Below are positions 60,381-64,000 of a stretch of DNA of 64,000 nucleotides, piece after piece. The notes beneath the pieces are model-generated. The model was given only the letters and a program-made list of their open reading frames with translations, made no database searches and was not told the DNA's origin. The stretch's first letter is position 1; the number at the start of each line of letters is the position of its first letter. Origin of the DNA: Caulobacteraceae bacterium (GTDB taxonomy: Bacteria > Pseudomonadota > Alphaproteobacteria > Caulobacterales > Aquidulcibacteraceae); assembly GCA_016703335.1 (NCBI GenBank), contig JADJCG010000007.1, positions 62,001-126,000 on the forward strand, in the 5' to 3' direction. The position numbers and the translations under genes were made by a program.

Positions 60381-60947
60381 CTAGCGAGCGGCTGCCTGGA
60401 AATCAGGGTCGGCAAGTAGCGCGCAGAACAACTGCGGGTAGAGCCCAGTGTAGTGGTTCATCGCGTCAGGAATGGCGATGCCGCCCAGAAAGGATGATGG
60501 CCATTGGTCCTGGACCGATATCTCCTTGTCGAAGACCACAGCGCCGGCGCGCGTGAGACGAAACTGCGCAGCAATTGCACCGTGTCCCTGCGAGCCCGAT
60601 GTCGAGACTTCGCTGCGCGTGAGCTGCGCGGAGAGCACCAAGTTAGAACCGGAGTCGAGTTTACCTGCGCCGCTAAGCTCGGACTCGATCACACTCCGCA
60701 AATACCCGGAGAATGTTCCGCCGCCTGGCGGCTGCAGGGAATCTGCACGAATAGACAGACTGCGATCGCGCTGTTCCGAAAGGTCCGAACCGCGCGTGAA
60801 CCCGCCCAACGCGAGCGCGGGCGCCTCGCGCAAACGCTGGACGTTGTCGAAGGTGACCGTCGGCGCTGGCAATTGCGTGGCGCAGGCGCTGAGTATGACG
60901 CAGGCCGTCAAGATGGCGCCTAACGCACGCGCAATCACCATTGTCAA
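60381..60947 (-). CDS. Predicted lipoprotein
   Basis: Intact 188 residues (ATG at 60947, or 60941). Signal peptide VIARALGAILTACVILSAC with lipobox LSAC. Mature domain LRSVIESELSGAGKLDSGSN, LVLSAQLTRSEVSTSGSQGH and VVFDKEISVQDQWPSSFLGG suggests an ABC-type_transport_aux or LptE-like beta-sandwich that measures hydrophobic ligands, but this is uncertain. Follows the second lipoprotein by 12 bases; both sit between thiS and thiG. Confidence 0.8.
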   Translation of the reverse strand: MTMVIARALGAILTACVILSACATQLPAPTVTFDNVQRLREAPALALGGFTRGSDLSEQRDRSLSIRADSLQPPGGGTFSGYLRSVIESELSGAGKLDSGSNLVLSAQLTRSEVSTSGSQGHGAIAAQFRLTRAGAVVFDKEISVQDQWPSSFLGGIAIPDAMNHYTGLYPQLFCALLADPDFQAAAR

Positions 60948-60959
60948 TCGCTCCCGAAC

Positions 60960-61592
60960 TTAAGTCACTGGCGCGGTAGCGGGCGTAACCGGTGCAGGAT
61001 CGAAGCCTGGCTGGCGCGCAATGTCGAATAAGAGGTGATCCGTCAGCTGCCGGATAACCGTGCGCAGGCCCGCTTCGACAGTTTCCGCTTGCACCATGTT
61101 CGCAGGCGCAGCGGCGTTGCCAATTTGAGAATGGAGCGCGTGACGCCCTTCGCTATTGAGTTCAGCGGCGCCCGACCGGCTATAGCGCGCGGTGCCAACA
61201 TAATAATCACTGACCGTCGTCCCAGCGAGCCCCAAGGTCAGACCTGTCGCGAAACCTCGGCTAGCAGCGCCTTCCTGCGGAATGTTGTCGATGACGATTG
61301 ATAGCAACGCGCCACCAGCGACAGGATTTGTCGAAACTTCGGAAAAGAGCCTGCTCCCACGCACGCTTTCAGTGATCTGTTCTCTGAGAAGATTCGTGGC
61401 GCGCGCGTTGGCCGCGCCTTGCGTACGAAACTCGAAAATCAGCTGAACAGGTTGTGGGTTTACTGGCGCGACACGCTCGGTCGTCGGCACATCACCCAAA
61501 CTCGGATCGACAAACGACCGAATGGACAAGCAGCCGCTCAAAAGCATGGCCGCCGCAGCCATCAGCGGCGCCAGGACAAATTTCGTTCTCAT
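60960..61592 (-). CDS. Predicted lipoprotein (second, paralogous setting)
   Basis: 210 residues from ATG 61592 (an ATG at 61616 is also in frame). Signal peptide RTKFVLAPLMAAAAMLLSGC with lipobox LSGC. Mature domain: PVQLIFEFRTQGAANARATN, LLREQITESVRGSRLFSEVS, LSIVIDNIPQEGAASRGFAT and GLTLGLAGTTVSDYYVGTAR. The layout of a sheet-helix followed by a glycine-rich hydrophobic hairpin recalls LptE/DUF4136-like outer-membrane lipoproteins. Function unknown. 61593-61925 upstream shows no gene. Confidence 0.8.
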   Translation of the reverse strand: MRTKFVLAPLMAAAAMLLSGCLSIRSFVDPSLGDVPTTERVAPVNPQPVQLIFEFRTQGAANARATNLLREQITESVRGSRLFSEVSTNPVAGGALLSIVIDNIPQEGAASRGFATGLTLGLAGTTVSDYYVGTARYSRSGAAELNSEGRHALHSQIGNAAAPANMVQAETVEAGLRTVIRQLTDHLLFDIARQPGFDPAPVTPATAPVT

Positions 61593-61925
61593 CGTCTCCC
61601 CCAATGTGAACTGCAACGCCTTGATACGAGCGGTACCGGAGGGAACTTGTCAACTTAGCGGCAACGGAATTTTGTTTGGTTCGGCGATCTGGACGCGGGC
61701 AGCTACTAAGACACCGGGGTGTTCGCAGAGCGAGCCGATGAGACGCGGACTGCCACGACTTACGAGCAACTCGATCCGATCGCGGCACGGATCGACCGCA
61801 GCGTGATGCAACGCACATCCTCGATGAACAGCAACATGGTCGCGTTGATGTCGCCGCCTTTGCATTCACGGCATTCGCGACACGCGTGAGCGACGATTGT
61901 TCGACAGAGCCGCGATTGGGAGCCG

Positions 61926-62126
61926 TCATCCGCCTCCAACGAACTGAACGATTTCGAGCCGATCGCCTTCGCTGAGAACAATCTGCGACCACAGAGACTT
62001 AGGCGCGATCTCGCGGTTGCGTTCCACGGCCACGCGCCGCCCATCTATCCCCAGGGAGGCGAGGAGTTCCGCGAGGGTCGCGGAATCGGGCGCCTCGCGC
62101 GTTTCTCCATTGACGATCAGACGCAT
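61926..62126 (-). CDS. thiS: Sulfur carrier protein ThiS
   Basis: 66-residue ubiquitin-fold sulfur carrier for thiazole synthesis. ATG at 62126 (RLIVNGETREAPDSATLAEL); VAVERNREIAPKSLWSQIVL and GDRLEIVQFVGGG follow, ending in the Gly-Gly tail that is adenylated and thiocarboxylated (here three glycines are encoded). Partner of ThiG at 59568-60338. Divergent from aroQ with a 91-base gap; no TPP-riboswitch signature was seen. Confidence 0.95.
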   Translation of the reverse strand: MRLIVNGETREAPDSATLAELLASLGIDGRRVAVERNREIAPKSLWSQIVLSEGDRLEIVQFVGGG

Positions 62127-62217
62127 GGGCCTTCCTATCCGCACCGACTTAGAGCCCCTTGAGCCGGGGTTCAACGCGGGCCTCCTATCCGCCCGCGCAA
62201 GGTACGTTTTGGGGACG

Positions 62218-62676
62218 ATGCCGGACGCCAAACCGATCTACGTGCTGAACGGCCCCAATTTGAACCTGTTGGGGACCAGAGAGCCGGAAATCTACGGCCG
62301 CGTCACGTTGGCCGAGATCGAGAGCGCCTGCGCCGCACGGGCAGCACAATTGGGGCGCAGCGTCATTTTTCGGCAATCCAACATTGAGGGCGAGCTGGTC
62401 AACTGGCTGCAAGAAGCCCGCGACAAGGCGGCGGCTGTTGTTCTAAACGCCGGCGCCTATACCCACACCTCGGTCGCACTGCACGACGCCATCAAGGCGA
62501 TCGGCGTTCCGGTGATCGAGACCCACCTCTCCAACCCCGCTGCGCGTGAGGAATTCCGTCACGTTTCGTTAGTGGGCCAAGCCGCAAAGGGCGTCATCGC
62601 CGGCTTTGGGGCGACATCGTATTTACTGGCCATCGAGGCGGCTGCCTTGCTGGCGAATGAAGGCAAAAGCGCGTGA
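62218..62676 (+). CDS. aroQ: Type II 3-dehydroquinate dehydratase
   Basis: Intact 152 residues; third step of the shikimate pathway. ATG at 62218. The active-site N-terminus IYVLNGPNLNLLGTREPEIY (Asn, Tyr), QSNIEGELVNWLQEA, NAGAYTHTSVALHDAI (Asn, His) and ETHLSNPAAREEFRH (His, Arg) are complete. Its TGA overlaps the accB GTG, the usual alphaproteobacterial aroQ-accB-accC order. Confidence 0.97.
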   Translation: MPDAKPIYVLNGPNLNLLGTREPEIYGRVTLAEIESACAARAAQLGRSVIFRQSNIEGELVNWLQEARDKAAAVVLNAGAYTHTSVALHDAIKAIGVPVIETHLSNPAAREEFRHVSLVGQAAKGVIAGFGATSYLLAIEAAALLANEGKSA

Positions 62677-63248
62677 GTAAGAAACCGAGCCGTTCTGTCG
62701 CAAAAAGAAAGCCGACGCGTGTGCCGCAAGTGCGTGCGCCGAAGAAAAAGAAGGCGTCCACGAGCGGCGTTGATGCGGACTTGGTGCGCGATCTTGCGAA
62801 GGTGCTGGACGATACCGGCCTGACTGAAATCGAAGTTGAGTACGGCGAATTGCGCCTGCGCTTGGCGCGCACTTTGGTGATGGCGCAACAGCCGCCGGCG
62901 CACACCCATGTGGTTCATTCGGCGCCGGCGCCGGTTGCGGCTCTGCCGCCGCCAGTCGCGGCAGCGCCCGCTCCTGCTGCGCCGCCCGCCGCTCCGGCCG
63001 ATGCGGCATCACATCCAGGCGCCGTGCTGTCGCCGATGGTTGGCACCGCTTATCTCGCGGCGAACGAAGATGCGCCCGCGTTCGTGAAAGTCGGCGACAA
63101 GGTCACCAAGGGTCAAACGATCCTGCTCATCGAGGCGATGAAGACCTTCAACCAAATCCACGCCACACACGATGGCACGGTGAAGCAAATCCTGGTCGGC
63201 AACGCCGATCCGGTTGAGTTCAATCAGCCGCTCATGATCATCGAGTAA
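62673..63248 (+). CDS. accB: Biotin carboxyl carrier protein of acetyl-CoA carboxylase
   Basis: 191 residues from GTG 62673. A basic N-terminus, a helical segment ADLVRDLAKVLDDTGLTEIE, an Ala/Pro-rich linker (about residues 72-112) and the biotinyl domain with LIEAMKTFNQI, where the EAMK lysine is biotinylated. Carries carboxyl groups between AccC and AccAD for malonyl-CoA synthesis. Confidence 0.96.
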   Translation: MSKKPSRSVAKRKPTRVPQVRAPKKKKASTSGVDADLVRDLAKVLDDTGLTEIEVEYGELRLRLARTLVMAQQPPAHTHVVHSAPAPVAALPPPVAAAPAPAAPPAAPADAASHPGAVLSPMVGTAYLAANEDAPAFVKVGDKVTKGQTILLIEAMKTFNQIHATHDGTVKQILVGNADPVEFNQPLMIIE

Positions 63249-63251
63249 TCG

Positions 63252-64000
63252 ATGTTTGAAAAAGTCCTCATCGCGAACCGGGGCGAGATCGCGCTGCGTA
63301 TCCACCGCGCCTGCCAGGAAATGGGCATAAAGACGGTGGCCGTGCACTCGACGGCGGATTCGGAAGCCATGCACGTGCGCCTCGCCGACGAGAGCGTCTG
63401 CATCGGCCCACCGCCTGCCGCGAAAAGTTATCTCCACATTCCGTCGATCATCGCGGCCGCCGAAATCACCGGCGCGCAGGCGATCCATCCCGGCTACGGC
63501 TTTCTTTCCGAGAACGCCAAGTTCGCCGAGATCGTCACCCAGCACGGCATGACCTTCATCGGCCCGACAGCCGAACACATCCGGCTGATGGGCGACAAGA
63601 TCGCGGCCAAGCAAGCCGCGATCGATACGGGCATGCCGGTCGTGCCGGGCTCCGCGGGCGGACTTACTGACGAAGCCAACGCCAAGAAGGTTGCCAAAGA
63701 CATCGGCTATCCGATCATCATCAAGGCGTCAGCGGGCGGCGGTGGGCGCGGCATGAAGGTCGCGCAGACCGAAGATGATTTGGCCGAGGCCTACAATACG
63801 GCGCGCTCCGAAGCGAAAGCCGCGTTCGGCAACGACGAAGTCTATATGGAAAAGTATCTGACGCGTCCGCGTCACATCGAAATCCAGATCGTCGCTGACG
63901 GCCACGGCAACGTCATTCACTTGGGCGAGCGTGATTGTTCGCTGCAGCGGCGCCACCAGAAGGTTCTCGAAGAAGCGCCGTCACCGGCGCTGAATGCAGA
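63252..64000 (+). CDS. accC: Biotin carboxylase subunit of acetyl-CoA carboxylase (partial, right edge)
   Basis: Begins three bases after accB. ATG at 63252 reads FEKVLIANRGEIALRIHRAC; HPGYGFLSENAKFAEIV, the ATP-grasp glycine loop IIIKASAGGGGRGMKV, YMEKYLTRPRHIEIQI and GERDCSLQRRHQKVLEEAPS are all present. The gene runs off the window after about 250 of roughly 450 residues. No break seen in this part. Confidence 0.97.
   Translation, partial: MFEKVLIANRGEIALRIHRACQEMGIKTVAVHSTADSEAMHVRLADESVCIGPPPAAKSYLHIPSIIAAAEITGAQAIHPGYGFLSENAKFAEIVTQHGMTFIGPTAEHIRLMGDKIAAKQAAIDTGMPVVPGSAGGLTDEANAKKVAKDIGYPIIIKASAGGGGRGMKVAQTEDDLAEAYNTARSEAKAAFGNDEVYMEKYLTRPRHIEIQIVADGHGNVIHLGERDCSLQRRHQKVLEEAPSPALNA

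Noticed and set aside
61492..62044. Cysteine/arginine-rich open frames between the lipoprotein and thiS
   Set aside because: They overlap real genes in other frames and have no start signal or family match.

Overview
The window reads as the chromosome of a GC-rich aerobic alphaproteobacterium, most like Caulobacterales/Hyphomonadaceae. This rests on the aroQ-accB-accC operon, TrmFO, an Atm1-type exporter, a CrtI/PYROXD2-like oxidoreductase and a sphingomonad/caulobacter-style TonB receptor; the placement is inference. No rRNA, tRNA or CRISPR array was recognised.

Region 1 (1-31.2 kb) is a dense catabolic and redox block: two LysR and two TetR regulators, a TonB-dependent receptor, three AMP-forming acyl-CoA ligases, two enoyl-CoA hydratases, an acyl-CoA dehydrogenase, two SCP2-type thiolases, an SDR, a fumarylacetoacetate-hydrolase-like enzyme, an amidohydrolase, a CMD protein, a GST, a serine hydrolase, an FMN reductase and two luciferase-like oxidoreductases. 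Embedded in it is a full deazaflavin (coenzyme F420) gene set: fbiC, cofC, cofD, cofE, plus an NADPH:F420 oxidoreductase. These lie in two arms: a plus-strand chain (F420-type LLM enzyme, cofD, cofC, SDR, thiolase, FAH) with start/stop overlaps, and a minus-strand chain (fbiC, npdG, cofE) reading away from a palindromic operator and a TetR pair. A coherent reading is F420H2 made on site, regenerated from NADPH, and used by the coupled LLM enzyme in breakdown of a CoA-activated substrate.

Region 2 (31.2-42.6 kb) is mobile: an IS91-like HUH transposase with a partner tyrosine recombinase, then small phage/ICE-like genes, a RepA-like AAA ATPase, a Toprim primase, an AlpA-like excisionase and a P4-type integrase at 41.0-42.3 kb. 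An unexplained array of TTGTCCGG motifs lies just downstream of the ATPase gene. The integrase abuts a structured, terminator-ended non-coding stretch, so the F420 block may belong to an integrated island.

Region 3 (42.6-64 kb) is ordinary core genome: gltX, ABC exporter, LOG protein, ECF sigma factor with membrane partner, MATE pump, trmFO, a TPR/OGT-like glycosyltransferase, thiS/thiG with two lipoproteins between them, and aroQ-accB-accC.

The reading frame breaks repeatedly. Even gltX (normally essential) carries a one-base break at an A run, so some breaks are sequence errors. But I count roughly 60 or more breaks in region 1 against about 6 in region 3, so error alone at a uniform rate does not explain the pattern. 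Broken genes are annotated over their full reconstructed span, and break positions are approximate.
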